Shown piece after piece: positions 18,724-28,775 of a stretch of 64,000 nt of DNA (the first letter of the stretch is position 1; every line of letters begins with the position of its first letter). The notes below the pieces were generated by a model. That model was not told the DNA's origin and searched no databases. It saw only the letters and a program-made list of their open reading frames with translations. The position numbers were made by a program, and so were the translations under genes. Source of the DNA: Sporosarcina cascadiensis (lineage in GTDB: Bacteria > Bacillota > Bacilli > Bacillales_A > Planococcaceae); contig NZ_WHVV01000001.1 of NCBI RefSeq assembly GCF_009650995.1, positions 186,001 to 250,000 on the forward strand. Reading direction: 5' to 3'.

Positions 18724-20793
18724 TTATTTAATCAGTGCATTGCAGTCGACAATTAAAGCCACTTGGCCATTACCAAGAATCGTAGCGCCTGATATAGCAA
18801 AGACACTCTGCAGATAGTTGCCAAGTGATTTTAAAACGATTTCCTGCTGGCCAATGAATGAATCTACGACTAATCCTGCTAAACTCTCACCTTTTCGTAC
18901 AATGACGATCGATTGGAAATCTTCTTCATCTGCATTTCCATCACGCATTTCAAAGATTTCTTTTAGATCCACTAACGGCACGATAGTACCGCGGAAATCG
19001 ATTACAGGCTGGTTATGCGCATTCAGAATATCTGATTTTTGAATAATAGCCGTTTCGATAATAGAGGATAAAGGAATCGCATAGATTTCCTGATCCAATT
19101 CTACCAGCATAACGGAAATAATGGATAGAGTCAGCGGCAGCTGAACTTGGAATAACGAGCCTTTTCCTTCTTTTGAATCAATAGAGATATGGCCGCCGAG
19201 GGACTCGATTGTATTTTTCACAACATCAAGACCGACTCCGCGTCCCGATACATCTGTTATGGCAGCGGCGGTCGAGAAACCGGACGCCAGTATGAGCTCT
19301 GCCACTTGCTTATCGGATAAAGTCGGCGCAATTTCTTCGCTGACAATGCCGCGCTCAATTGCTTTATTCAATACCCGCTCACGGTTCACACCGGCTCCAT
19401 CATCTTCCAGTTCAATAAAGACATGATTTCCAGAGTGATACGCACGCAAAGTCACAGTGCCTTCTTCAGGCTTACCGGCCGCAATTCGCTCTTCCGGACT
19501 TTCGACTCCGTGATCGAGAGCATTTCGGATCAAGTGGACAAGCGGATCGCCTATTTCATCAATAACTGTCCGGTCCAATTCCGTTTCAGCACCGATAATT
19601 TCCAAATTAACCTTTTTATTCAGATCACGCGCCAGCGTCCGAACCATTTTAGGAAAACGGTTAAAGACAGTCTCAACTGGAACCATCCGCATATTCAGGA
19701 TAATATTTTGAAGGTCACCCGACACCCGCGTCATACGTTCCACTGATTCATTGAGTTCCGGATTATGGAGCTCGCTCGCGATCGATTGCAGACGTCCGCG
19801 GTCAATAACCAGTTCTTCAAACAAGTTCATTAAGATGTCGAGACGGTCGATGTTTACGCGGATCGTCTTATTGGAAGATGACTGGCCTGATTTTTTGCTT
19901 GGTGCCGTGTCCTTAGGCTCTGCCTTTTCCTGTGCTGCTTTTACTGTGGGATTTTCTGTTTTCTTTTCTATTTCCTGCGGTTGTTCTTCCAGACTCTCAA
20001 ACTCTGTCTGCTTATATTTTTGCACGTATTCATCTGTAATATGAGTGATTTTCACATCTTCAATTTCGGAAACCTTCATAACTTTTGCTCTCAGTTCATC
20101 AGCATCTTCATGTGTCAGCAAAACAATGGTAAACTTCTGATCGAAGTCTTCATTTTCCAGCTTTTCTACTGTCGGTACCGTTTTGATAACTTCCCCTGAT
20201 TTTTCCAGGATTTCAAATGTCATGAATACGCGCGCCACTTTCAATAAACAATCTTCGCGCAGTTCCACAGTGATTTCATAGGCATTGAAGCCCTGGTCAG
20301 ATGACTGGGAAATAACAGTCAACTCAAATTCATCATAATGTATGCCCGATGAAGTCAAGACTTCTGTCGGCGCTTCTTCTGTCGCGGCAGCTGTTTCTGA
20401 TAAATCCAGCGGCTCTCCCGCTTCAATCCGATTCAGTGTGTCGACCAGATGGCTGACGTCCTTCTTGCCGTCTCCGCCTGCTTCGATATCCAGTACCATT
20501 AATTCCAGATCGTCGGACGCTTCAAATACTACATCCAAAATTTCTGTGGTGACGCTGATTTTTGAGTTACGGATTGCGTCGAGGACGTTTTCCATCTTAT
20601 GTGTTAAATCCGCAATATCTTCATATCCCATAGTAGCGGACATACCCTTTAATGTATGGGCTGCTCTGAAAATTTCATTGACGATTGCCAGATCATCAGG
20701 ATTATTTTCCAATGCAAGCAATTGTTCATTACACGCCTGCAAATGTTCTTTACTTTCCTCGATGAACATATCCAAATATTGACTTGTATCCAC
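18724..20793 (-). CDS. cheA: Chemotaxis histidine kinase CheA
   Basis: CheA autophosphorylates in response to receptor signals and passes phosphate to CheY and CheB. The 689 residues give, in order: an HPt domain with FRAAHTLKG (phospho-His 46); a CheY/B-binding P2 region (about 165-265); a charged linker; dimerisation (about 300-365); an ATPase domain with NALDHGVES, EDDGAGVN and GRGVGLDVV; and a C-terminal CheW-like domain. It lies between cheB and cheW and all key motifs are intact. Confidence 0.98.
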   Translation of the reverse strand: MDTSQYLDMFIEESKEHLQACNEQLLALENNPDDLAIVNEIFRAAHTLKGMSATMGYEDIADLTHKMENVLDAIRNSKISVTTEILDVVFEASDDLELMVLDIEAGGDGKKDVSHLVDTLNRIEAGEPLDLSETAAATEEAPTEVLTSSGIHYDEFELTVISQSSDQGFNAYEITVELREDCLLKVARVFMTFEILEKSGEVIKTVPTVEKLENEDFDQKFTIVLLTHEDADELRAKVMKVSEIEDVKITHITDEYVQKYKQTEFESLEEQPQEIEKKTENPTVKAAQEKAEPKDTAPSKKSGQSSSNKTIRVNIDRLDILMNLFEELVIDRGRLQSIASELHNPELNESVERMTRVSGDLQNIILNMRMVPVETVFNRFPKMVRTLARDLNKKVNLEIIGAETELDRTVIDEIGDPLVHLIRNALDHGVESPEERIAAGKPEEGTVTLRAYHSGNHVFIELEDDGAGVNRERVLNKAIERGIVSEEIAPTLSDKQVAELILASGFSTAAAITDVSGRGVGLDVVKNTIESLGGHISIDSKEGKGSLFQVQLPLTLSIISVMLVELDQEIYAIPLSSIIETAIIQKSDILNAHNQPVIDFRGTIVPLVDLKEIFEMRDGNADEEDFQSIVIVRKGESLAGLVVDSFIGQQEIVLKSLGNYLQSVFAISGATILGNGQVALIVDCNALIK

Positions 20794-20808
20794 TGTAAAG
20801 CCCCCTAA

Positions 20809-21939
20809 TCACTTCAAATTTCCCAATATTGCATCAGCGATTTGCTGAACATCTCTGACTTCATCGCTCAAGCCCGCATCTATGATGGCTTTCGGCATGC
20901 CATAGACAACTGAAGTATTTTTGGATTCCGCAATTGTTATGGTTTTGCATGTTGCACGCAGTAACTCCATTCCTTCTTTTCCGTCATAGCCCATCCCCGT
21001 CATAATAACGGTGAGATAATTCAATTCAGGATGTTTCGCGGCTGATTCCAGTAGGACGTTTACAGCCGGTCGATGTCCGGAGCGCGGTGCTTCCTTTGCA
21101 TCCAGGACCGCCTGATATCCCGCTGCTGTTTTTTCGAATGTTAAGTGCAGGCCGCCTGGAGCAACATAAGCCGTGCCGTTGTAAAGTAACTCCCCGTGCT
21201 CAGCCTCTTTAACAGTAATCTCACTAAGCCCGTTTAAACGTTCTGCCAGTGACTTCGTAAATCCCGGCGGCATGTGCTGAACGATTAAAATGGGAGAAGG
21301 GAAATCTGCTGGCAGGCGGGTAATTACTTCCTGTAAGGCTCGCGGTCCCCCTGTCGATGTACCTATTATAACAAATGTTTTAGAACTTTGGGCTTTATTT
21401 CTAGAAAAACTTGCTAAATTAGCAGGCGTTCCTGTGATGGAATTACTTTTTTCCGTTGTATCTTTCTTCTCAACAGGCATGGTATAACGAGTTCTGGCAG
21501 GCGTAATCTTCCTCGTCAGTGAGTGAATTCCGACATTTGAGGCAGCAAAAACTTTTTCAACAATCTCTTTTTCGATTTCATGCAAATTCAAAGAAATCGC
21601 ACCGCCCGGCTTGGCAATTACATCCACGGCACCGTACTCCATAGCCAGAACTGCATTTTCTGTATTATGTTTTGTCGTACTCGATAAAATGACGACAGGA
21701 ACCGGATGATGATCCATCATTTCCTTCAGTGCCTGCAGCCCGTCCATCACCGGCATCTCAATGTCCATTGTCACGACATCAGGAGAAAAGTCGCGTACTT
21801 TCTGGACTGCATCCTGTCCGTTTCTGGCAATACCAACTACTTCCATCATCGGATGTTTATTCAGCATATCTGAAATCAGTTTCCGCATAAAGGCTGAATC
21901 ATCCACGACAAGTACTCGTTTTTTCTTACCGACTATCAT
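20809..21939 (-). CDS. cheB: Chemoreceptor methylesterase/response regulator CheB
   Basis: CheB removes methyl groups from receptors when phosphorylated by CheA. An N-terminal receiver domain (VVDDSAFMRK; phospho-acceptor Asp59 in TMDIEMPVMDG) is joined by a linker to the esterase, whose triad residues lie in IGTSTGGPRAL (Ser), QHMPPGFT (His) and MTGMGYDGKEG (Asp). The frame extends to a GTG at 21948, too close to the AAAGGG box, so ATG at 21939 is chosen (376 residues); the call is not certain. It immediately follows the flhG stop. Confidence 0.96.
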   Translation of the reverse strand: MIVGKKKRVLVVDDSAFMRKLISDMLNKHPMMEVVGIARNGQDAVQKVRDFSPDVVTMDIEMPVMDGLQALKEMMDHHPVPVVILSSTTKHNTENAVLAMEYGAVDVIAKPGGAISLNLHEIEKEIVEKVFAASNVGIHSLTRKITPARTRYTMPVEKKDTTEKSNSITGTPANLASFSRNKAQSSKTFVIIGTSTGGPRALQEVITRLPADFPSPILIVQHMPPGFTKSLAERLNGLSEITVKEAEHGELLYNGTAYVAPGGLHLTFEKTAAGYQAVLDAKEAPRSGHRPAVNVLLESAAKHPELNYLTVIMTGMGYDGKEGMELLRATCKTITIAESKNTSVVYGMPKAIIDAGLSDEVRDVQQIADAILGNLK

Positions 21940-21940
21940 T

Positions 21941-22807
21941 TCAGGCACGCCCTTTCCGAAAAATGCTCTTTAATTTGCCAAGGAAACCTGACGTCTCAAT
22001 AGAGGTGCCCGGCTGATGGCCAATTAAAAATGAATCCGTAATTGCGGTCATTCGTCTCGTGATGTGCGCATTTGGATACAGCTTTACAAAAGGTGTTTGT
22101 GCGACGACTGCGTTTCGCACATTCAAATCATCCGGCAAAAAACCCAATAGATTCGTTTCCGCCGATAAAAATTTACGCAATGCGAGCTGCAGTCTGGCAA
22201 TGGAGTCCCGGCCTTCTTCTTCTTTCAGTACCCGGTTTCCAACAATATGAAAAGTCCGCTCTGCATCCTGCATGCAAATGAATTTCATCATCGAATAAGC
22301 ATCGGTAATAGAAGTCGGTTCCGGAGTGGCGATCAGAATAATTTCATCGACTGCCATAATTAAGTCCAAGGAGTTTTGTGTTGCACCTGCACCCATATCG
22401 AATAAAATAACATCGTAATCGGACTGTAGAGTCGTAAATCCTTCTATCAGACGGTCGAACATCGATTCAGACCATTCCATTACTGTCTCCAGTCCGGAGC
22501 CGCCCGCGATAAACGACAATCTATCTTCTAAAGGTGTAATGACGTCATAGAGGTCTCTTGAACCGTTTAAATAATCTTTCAAACTATAATTAGGAGCAGC
22601 GCCGAATAGAATATGAATATTGCCCATGCCGATGTCCATATCTACAATTAATACTTTTTTGCCTTTAGCGGCTAGTGAATATGAAAAATTTGCTGTAAAG
22701 TTAGATTTTCCAACTCCGCCTTTTCCACTGATAACCGCAACAGATCTGGCCGTTTTCCCTTGTGCTTTTAACATTTTCAAACGCAGTGCTTCTGCCTGAT
22801 CATGCAT
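21941..22807 (-). CDS. flhG: MinD-like ATPase FlhG (YlxH), flagellar number/placement regulator
   Basis: FlhG is a ParA/MinD-family ATPase that works with FlhF and the C-ring proteins to control flagellar number and position. The deviant Walker A VISGKGGVGKSNFT lies near residue 25, and Walker B-like segments follow (VDMDIGMGN, FDMGAG). The ATG at 22807 (MHDQAEALRLKM) is preferred over the longer frame. It overlaps the flhF 3' end by 8 bases. At 288 residues it is normal for the family. Confidence 0.95.
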   Translation of the reverse strand: MHDQAEALRLKMLKAQGKTARSVAVISGKGGVGKSNFTANFSYSLAAKGKKVLIVDMDIGMGNIHILFGAAPNYSLKDYLNGSRDLYDVITPLEDRLSFIAGGSGLETVMEWSESMFDRLIEGFTTLQSDYDVILFDMGAGATQNSLDLIMAVDEIILIATPEPTSITDAYSMMKFICMQDAERTFHIVGNRVLKEEEGRDSIARLQLALRKFLSAETNLLGFLPDDLNVRNAVVAQTPFVKLYPNAHITRRMTAITDSFLIGHQPGTSIETSGFLGKLKSIFRKGRA

Positions 22808-23909
22808 GCTGATCACCTGCCAGCAAAAGAGTGAACAGTTTTTCAAAATTCGCTTCTGTTATATCTTCAGGAACTTCCTGGCCGTCTGTAAAATAAGCCA
22901 TGCCTATAGAATACTTCAGCATTAAGTTGATCATCGAGCCAACTGAACTGGTTTCATCTGTCTTTGTGAAAATAAATTTCTCAATCGGGAACTTTTCAAA
23001 ACGTTCTATGATAATATCCATATCCTGCTCTTTAGACGTAGTCGACAAGACAAGAAATGTTTCCATATCCAATGAAAAATCTACAAGTCTCTGTAAATCC
23101 TCAACAAATTTTGTTTCTTTATAATTGCGGCCGGCCGTGTCAATAAAAATTAAGTCGCGGTCCTGAAGCTTTTCAATCGCAGCGGCAAAATCAGTTGCGT
23201 TATAAGCAATTTCCACGGGAGCCTGCAGCAAATTGGCGTATGTCCGCAATTGTTCAATCGCGGCAATCCGGTACGTATCGGTAGTGATAAAGCCAATTTT
23301 CTTTTTTTCTTCCAGAAGTGCGCGCGCAGCAATTTTCGCAATCGTTGTCGTTTTACCGACGCCGGTCGGACCGAGCACGTTAATATATTTTTTGGTATAA
23401 GAAATTCCGCCGAACGATACTTCTCTAAGTTTGGCGGAAAACCATTGTTTCAATAATTCAAGTTGTTCTGTTTCTGTGAAATCTTTCTTCTCTTTTTTCA
23501 TTTGTTCATAGAGTGCGTCGCCGGCCTCCGCTATGTATTCGTGCGCAAGCCCCTGTGTCTGCAGCTTCACTAAAAGCGGTATCAATTCATCAGGATATTT
23601 CTCCAGCGTACGGTCACTCTGCTGCATCCCTTTGATCATTTTTTTCATTTCCTGCATTTCTGCCTGAAGGGATTCCGCAGCATCAGAGCGGGCTGGCAGC
23701 ACAGCTCTTGCAGGCGGTTCATATATCGGTTTTTCAGCTTTTTGGTCAAAGCCCGCCACGACTTCTACAGAGCGTTTTTGAAACAGCCCGAGAAAACCTT
23801 TTGATTTGATCACGCTGGAACTAAGGATCACGGCATCATCGCCGAAATCTTCTCGTACTTTTTTCATAGCCTCGACCATGGTTGGAGCTGTATATTTTTT
23901 CATTTTCAT
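22800..23909 (-). CDS. flhF: SRP-type GTPase FlhF
   Basis: FlhF is the third SRP GTPase and sets flagellar position. The 369-residue protein has a variable basic N-terminal B domain, an N domain and a G domain with P-loop [24 protein letters not shown] and TKTDE. Its ATG overlaps the flhA stop by one base. It is smaller than Ffh and lacks the M domain, which distinguishes the two SRP GTPases in this window. Confidence 0.96.
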   Translation of the reverse strand: MKMKKYTAPTMVEAMKKVREDFGDDAVILSSSVIKSKGFLGLFQKRSVEVVAGFDQKAEKPIYEPPARAVLPARSDAAESLQAEMQEMKKMIKGMQQSDRTLEKYPDELIPLLVKLQTQGLAHEYIAEAGDALYEQMKKEKKDFTETEQLELLKQWFSAKLREVSFGGISYTKKYINVLGPTGVGKTTTIAKIAARALLEEKKKIGFITTDTYRIAAIEQLRTYANLLQAPVEIAYNATDFAAAIEKLQDRDLIFIDTAGRNYKETKFVEDLQRLVDFSLDMETFLVLSTTSKEQDMDIIIERFEKFPIEKFIFTKTDETSSVGSMINLMLKYSIGMAYFTDGQEVPEDITEANFEKLFTLLLAGDQHA

Positions 23910-25939
23910 TAAATATCCACCACCCCTACACTTTGTACTTCAACGGATGCTTCGAGTTCATTATAAGACAAGATGGGTATTTGTGGGAAATAACGCTCCG
24001 TAATCTGGCGCAAATACATTCGAATGGCAGGTGAACATAGAATGACCGGTGCCTGATCAAGCAAAGCCACTCGCTCGACTTCCTGTGCAATGCGCTCCAG
24101 GATTGCCTGCGACTGTGAAGGGTCGATCGACAGGAAGTTTCCTTGTTCGGTCTGCTGGATACTGTCAGCAATCAGTTTTTCCACCTTGCCGGAAACCGTC
24201 AAGACTTTGAGCGCTGCATTGCCGGTTACGTACTGGCTCGTAATTTGACGTGCCAATGACTGGCGCACGTATTCTGTCAGCACATCTACATCAGATGTAT
24301 ATTTAGCATAATCCGCAAGTGTTTCAAAAATGATCGGCAAGTTTCTGACAGATACTTGTTCACTTAATAGCTTAGCCAAAACTTTTTGAATTTCGCCGAT
24401 GGATAATGGCGTCGGCGTTAATTCGTCGACCAAAATAGGATAGGTTTCATGCACATGGTCGACCAGCTGTTTTGTTTCCTGGCGGCCAAGCAAGTCGGCT
24501 GCATTCGCGCGAATTATTTCGGTTAAATGAGTAGAAACAACACTCGGCGGATCGACAACCGTGTACCCCATTATTTCCGCTTCTTCTTTTGCTTCTTCTG
24601 TAATCCATTTGGCAGGAAGTCCGAATGAAGGCTCAATCGTATCGATTCCTTCAATTAAATCTTCCCCGCCCGGACTCATGGCCAAGTAATGATCGAGCAG
24701 CAGCTCACCCCGCGCCATTTCATTGCCTTTAACTTTGATGCGGTATTCATTCGGCTGCAGCTGGATATTGTCACGGATCCGCACAACTGGAATAACGAGT
24801 CCAAGCTCAATTGCCAGCTGACGTCTGATCATGACGACGCGGTCGAGCAAGTCTCCGCCCTGCGTTGCATCCACAAGAGGTATAAGCCCGTAGCCGAATT
24901 CAAATTCAATCGGATCAACGTTCAATAAGTCGATAACATTTTCAGGCCGTTTCAGTCCCTCTGTTTCTACATCTTCTTCCATCTCAAGCAATTCTTCCGG
25001 ATCTTCAGCCGCTTTATGTGACATCATGTATGCACTGATTGCCAAAGCTAAAGCAATCGGAATCGTCAAAATGTCATTAATTGGAGTAGCCAATCCTAAT
25101 AAAAAGATTGTTACCGCTGCAACATACAGCAGCTTCGGCTGTCCTAGCAGCTGATTCGTAATATCTGAGCCTAGGTTCCCTTCAGAAGCGGCACGCGTAA
25201 CGACAATACCGGTAGCTGTCGAGATTAATAATGCCGGAATCTGTGAAACGATTCCGTCACCGACTGTCAAAGTGGAGAATTGAACTGCGGCTTCAGCGAA
25301 TGGCAGTCCCATCTGCACGACTCCGATAATCATACCGACCAATAAGTTGATCATTACAATGATGATTCCGGCAATTGCATCCCCTTTTACGAATTTCGTC
25401 GCACCGTCCATCGCACCGTAAAAGTCCGCTTCATTACTGACTTTCTCACGTCTTGCACGCGCTTCTGTATCGGAGATCATACCGGCGTTCAAATCCGCAT
25501 CGATACTCATTTGCTTACCCGGCATCGCATCCAGCGTAAACCGCGCAGCAACTTCAGAAACACGTTCCGAACCTTTCGTGATAACGATAAATTGAATAAT
25601 AATCAAAATAACAAAGACCACAAGACCGACAACAATATTTCCACCTGTTACAAACGTACCGAATGTATCAACTACGCCCCCTGCATCACCTTCAGAAAGG
25701 ATTGCACGTGTAGTGGATACGTTCAGGCCGAGACGGAACAGCGTCAATAACAGCAAGAGCGACGGGAAAATCGAGAATTGCAGTGCTTCCTGCATATTCA
25801 TCGCCGTCAGAAGCACCATTAAACCAAGGGTAATATTAATAATGATTAGAAAACTTAACAGCCAGGGTGGTAACGGGATGACGAGCATCGCAACGATCAT
25901 AATTACCGCTGCTAATACTCCGATATCTTTAAACTGCAT
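23909..25939 (-). CDS. flhA: Flagellar export gate protein FlhA
   Basis: FlhA is the largest subunit of the flagellar type III export gate and forms the nonameric ring that binds substrate-chaperone complexes. Of 676 residues, about the first 320 contain roughly eight membrane helices and the conserved loop GSERVSEVAARFTLDAMPGKQMSIDADLNAG. The rest is the cytosolic domain. It lies between flhB and flhF, as in B. subtilis, and is full length. Confidence 0.98.
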   Translation of the reverse strand: MQFKDIGVLAAVIMIVAMLVIPLPPWLLSFLIIINITLGLMVLLTAMNMQEALQFSIFPSLLLLLTLFRLGLNVSTTRAILSEGDAGGVVDTFGTFVTGGNIVVGLVVFVILIIIQFIVITKGSERVSEVAARFTLDAMPGKQMSIDADLNAGMISDTEARARREKVSNEADFYGAMDGATKFVKGDAIAGIIIVMINLLVGMIIGVVQMGLPFAEAAVQFSTLTVGDGIVSQIPALLISTATGIVVTRAASEGNLGSDITNQLLGQPKLLYVAAVTIFLLGLATPINDILTIPIALALAISAYMMSHKAAEDPEELLEMEEDVETEGLKRPENVIDLLNVDPIEFEFGYGLIPLVDATQGGDLLDRVVMIRRQLAIELGLVIPVVRIRDNIQLQPNEYRIKVKGNEMARGELLLDHYLAMSPGGEDLIEGIDTIEPSFGLPAKWITEEAKEEAEIMGYTVVDPPSVVSTHLTEIIRANAADLLGRQETKQLVDHVHETYPILVDELTPTPLSIGEIQKVLAKLLSEQVSVRNLPIIFETLADYAKYTSDVDVLTEYVRQSLARQITSQYVTGNAALKVLTVSGKVEKLIADSIQQTEQGNFLSIDPSQSQAILERIAQEVERVALLDQAPVILCSPAIRMYLRQITERYFPQIPILSYNELEASVEVQSVGVVDI

Positions 25940-25963
25940 GCCACCCCTACTTTCTCAATTCAC

Positions 25964-27046
25964 TTATATTTTTCGCTGGATACGATATACGTACGCCAGG
26001 ATTTCAGCTACTGCTTTAAAAAATTCTTCAGGAATACGGTCACCAATTTCCACTTGATCAAACATAGCCCGTGCAAGCGGACGGTTTTCCACCATGACGA
26101 TTTCATTCTCCTTGGCAATCATCTTGATCTTCTGTGCAATGAAATCTGCACCCTTCGCTACGACGATCGGAGAATCCATCTGCTCGTCATCATACTTCAG
26201 TGCAATCGCAAAGTGCGTCGGGTTGGTTATCACTACATCCGCCTCAGGAATTTCCTGCATCATCCGCCGCATTGCCATTTCTCGCTGACGCTGCTTGATC
26301 CGTGATTTAATAAGCGGATCTCCGTCCATATTTTTATGTTCATCTTTGATATCCTGCTTGGACATTCTAAGATTCTTTTCATAGTCAAATTTCTGATAAA
26401 GGAAATCTAGTATAGAGATAAAGAGCAGGACAAGTGAGGCGATAATCCCCATCATTCCGACTAATTTTGCAATGGTCAGCAAGATCATATGCGGTGTTCT
26501 GAAAGCCAGATCCAGGACCTGTCCCAAGTTCATCCAAATGACAAGTGTCGTCACAGTCCCGATAAACGAAATCTTCAGTACAGATTTAAGTAATTCTACA
26601 ATGGCCCGTATAGAGAATATTCGCTTCAGTCCTTTAATCGGATCAATCTTTTTCAAATCAAACTTCAATGGCTCACCAGTAAACAACAGACCAAACTGTA
26701 AAAGGTTTGCTGCAACACTTGCGATCACCGCAATGATCATAATCGGCAACAGAATGACCGCCATCTGTTTCAGGATGTTCATATAAACTAACATCACTTG
26801 GTCTTCATCTAATATATGTATAGGAATAAAATGAGTAAAAGACTCTCGGAAAAACACAAAGAAATTATCTCTCATAAAACCTGCTGCAAAAAACATGAAT
26901 GTAAAGACAGAAAGCAAAACAATCGCACTTGTAACGTCCTGACTTTTCAATACCTGTCCTTTTTTTCGAGAATCTTCACGTTTTTTCGGGGTGGCTTTTT
27001 CTGTTTTCTCGCCGGCGAAAAATTGTAAATCAAGCCTCAGCAACAA
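25964..27046 (-). CDS. flhB: Flagellar export switch protein FlhB
   Basis: FlhB switches export specificity from rod/hook to filament substrates after self-cleavage. Four membrane helices precede a cytosolic domain with the autocleavage motif NPTH (about 275-278). The N-terminus LRLDLQFFAGEKTEKATPKKR is typical. The frame extends to GTG at 27055, but that GTG overlaps the GGAGG box. TTG at 27046, 8 bases downstream of GGAGG, gives 360 residues, as in B. subtilis. A second, truncated FlhB-C homologue (YlqH) is encoded at 54439-54726. Confidence 0.95.
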   Translation of the reverse strand: MLLRLDLQFFAGEKTEKATPKKREDSRKKGQVLKSQDVTSAIVLLSVFTFMFFAAGFMRDNFFVFFRESFTHFIPIHILDEDQVMLVYMNILKQMAVILLPIMIIAVIASVAANLLQFGLLFTGEPLKFDLKKIDPIKGLKRIFSIRAIVELLKSVLKISFIGTVTTLVIWMNLGQVLDLAFRTPHMILLTIAKLVGMMGIIASLVLLFISILDFLYQKFDYEKNLRMSKQDIKDEHKNMDGDPLIKSRIKQRQREMAMRRMMQEIPEADVVITNPTHFAIALKYDDEQMDSPIVVAKGADFIAQKIKMIAKENEIVMVENRPLARAMFDQVEIGDRIPEEFFKAVAEILAYVYRIQRKI

Positions 27047-27047
27047 A

Positions 27048-27824
27048 TCAGCCACCTCCCAGCAGTACCATCAGATCTCTCATTGTAATGATCATCACTT
27101 CAAACAGCTTCTTCATTAAGGTAATCAGCACGCCTGACATGGTCACAAGAACCATGAAACTAACTCCAATCTTGATCGGAAAGCCAACTACGAATATATT
27201 CAGCTGCGGCACAGCACGTGCTGTGATTCCAAGAGCCAAGTCCACGAGGAATAATGTAGCAACAACTGGTATCGCCATTTGGAAAGCGATGGCAAAAGAT
27301 TTAGCAAACGTCAACACCATGAATTCCGCCACATTTTCACTGCCGAATGGCGGAAACATTTCATTTACAGGCACAAATTCATAACTGTAAAAAATACCGT
27401 CCAGCAGCATATGATGGCCATTTAAGACGAGCAGCAGAAGCATCGCCAATGAATTGAAAAATTGACCTAGCAAAGGTGACTGGGCACCAGTTTGTGGGTC
27501 AATGACGTTCGCTATCGCAAAACCCATCTGAAAGTCGATAAAACCACCAGCCACTTGAATGGCTGACATAATAATAAAGGCGGCAATGCCAATGGACAAG
27601 CCGACTACCGCTTCTTTAATCACCAGCAATATGTATTGGCCATCTATTTCGACAACCGGGATATCAACCGAGTAAGACATCATCCACGCGAGTATCGCAG
27701 CAAAAACCAAACGCTGTGTCGCCGGAATCGAGCGGTATGAAAATAAGGGCAGTGTAACAAAGAAAGATGTCACACGCGTTAGTATGAGTAAGAATGCAGG
27801 TATAGACGGGATGAGTTCATTCAT
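27048..27824 (-). CDS. fliR: Flagellar export gate protein FliR
   Basis: FliR is part of the FliPQR export channel core. The 258-residue protein is hydrophobic, with about six membrane segments and family features such as GGFIDFQMGFAIANVIDPQTGAQSP. It starts 4 bases after fliQ and its end abuts the flhB start, consistent with coupled translation of the gate subunits. Confidence 0.96.
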   Translation of the reverse strand: MNELIPSIPAFLLILTRVTSFFVTLPLFSYRSIPATQRLVFAAILAWMMSYSVDIPVVEIDGQYILLVIKEAVVGLSIGIAAFIIMSAIQVAGGFIDFQMGFAIANVIDPQTGAQSPLLGQFFNSLAMLLLLVLNGHHMLLDGIFYSYEFVPVNEMFPPFGSENVAEFMVLTFAKSFAIAFQMAIPVVATLFLVDLALGITARAVPQLNIFVVGFPIKIGVSFMVLVTMSGVLITLMKKLFEVMIITMRDLMVLLGGG

Positions 27825-27828
27825 TTAA

Positions 27829-28098
27829 TCACCCAATATACCTTGCAAGACCGGAAAAAATATCACTTGCATAATTGGTAACATATGACAGCATCCATGG
27901 TCCGAAAAATACGATGGCCACCATAACTGCGATAATTTTCGGTACAAATGCCAACGTTTGTTCCTGAATCTGCGTTGTCGCTTGGAAAATACTGACACCG
28001 AGTCCAGTCAATAACGCAACGAGCAAGAGAGGCCCTGAAGCGAGAAGAATAACCCACACAGATCGTTCTGCAATAGAAATAACAAATTCGCTCGTCAT
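27829..28098 (-). CDS. fliQ: Flagellar export gate protein FliQ
   Basis: FliQ is a small two-helix membrane subunit of the FliPQR channel. The 89-residue length is exact for the family, with the conserved GLGVSIFQATTQIQEQTLAFVPK loop between helices. It lies between fliP and fliR. An overlapping frame of similar length in another register is a shadow. Confidence 0.96.
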   Translation of the reverse strand: MTSEFVISIAERSVWVILLASGPLLLVALLTGLGVSIFQATTQIQEQTLAFVPKIIAVMVAIVFFGPWMLSYVTNYASDIFSGLARYIG

Positions 28099-28109
28099 TC
28101 AAATCCCCC

Positions 28110-28775
28110 CTAAAAGCTTTGCAGCAATGACTGGATAATGAGATACCAACCGTCCACTAACACAAACAATAATATTTTAAACGGCAATGAGATCATAACT
28201 GGCGGAAGCATCATCATACCCATCGACATGAGGACACTGGCGACAATCATATCGATCACCAGAAATGGAATAAAGATCATGAAACCCATTTGAAAGGCTG
28301 TTTTGATTTCACTCAGCGCAAAAGCCGGCACCATCATCGTCAGCGGTATTTCTTCAAGCGTTTCAGGTTGTTCCATCTGGTTATAACGCATGAATAATTC
28401 TAAATCTTTCTGTCTCGTATGTTCACTCATGAACTCTTTAAACGGACCGCTCGCCCGTTCATATGCTTCATCCAATGAAATTTCTTCATCAAATAAAGGA
28501 GTCAGCGCTTCTTCATTCACCTGAGATAAAACAGGCGCCATAATAAAGAAAGTCAGAAATAAAGCCAGTCCTACAAGCACTTGGTTAGGCGGCATCTGCT
28601 GTGTCGCAAGAGCCGTCCGAACAAATGATAATACAATAATGATCCGGGCAAAAGATGTCATTAATATCAAAATAGCGGGAGCCAGTGACAACACTGTCAG
28701 CAGCAAAAGCATTTTGATGGAAGTCGAAACGTTAGCCGGATCACTGTTTGAAAACGAATTTAGAAAATCAGTCAT
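28110..28775 (-). CDS. fliP: Flagellar export gate protein FliP
   Basis: FliP forms the central pore of the export gate with FliQ and FliR. The 221-residue protein has the conserved segments TSFARIIIVLSFVRTALATQQMPPNQVLVGLALFLT and AFQMGFMIFIPFLVIDMIVASVLMSMGMMMLPP, with four membrane helices. B. subtilis-type FliP has a short N-terminus and no long signal peptide, as here. Its start overlaps the fliZ 3' end by 8 bases. Confidence 0.97.
   Translation of the reverse strand: MTDFLNSFSNSDPANVSTSIKMLLLLTVLSLAPAILILMTSFARIIIVLSFVRTALATQQMPPNQVLVGLALFLTFFIMAPVLSQVNEEALTPLFDEEISLDEAYERASGPFKEFMSEHTRQKDLELFMRYNQMEQPETLEEIPLTMMVPAFALSEIKTAFQMGFMIFIPFLVIDMIVASVLMSMGMMMLPPVMISLPFKILLFVLVDGWYLIIQSLLQSF

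Noticed and set aside
22800..23909. Second ffh or ftsY gene
   Set aside because: The SRP-type GTPase here has no M domain or acidic A domain and sits between flhA and flhG, so it is FlhF.
27863..28102. Alternative 79-residue minus-strand gene overlapping fliQ
   Set aside because: It is a frame-shifted shadow of fliQ, whose product has the exact family length and motifs.
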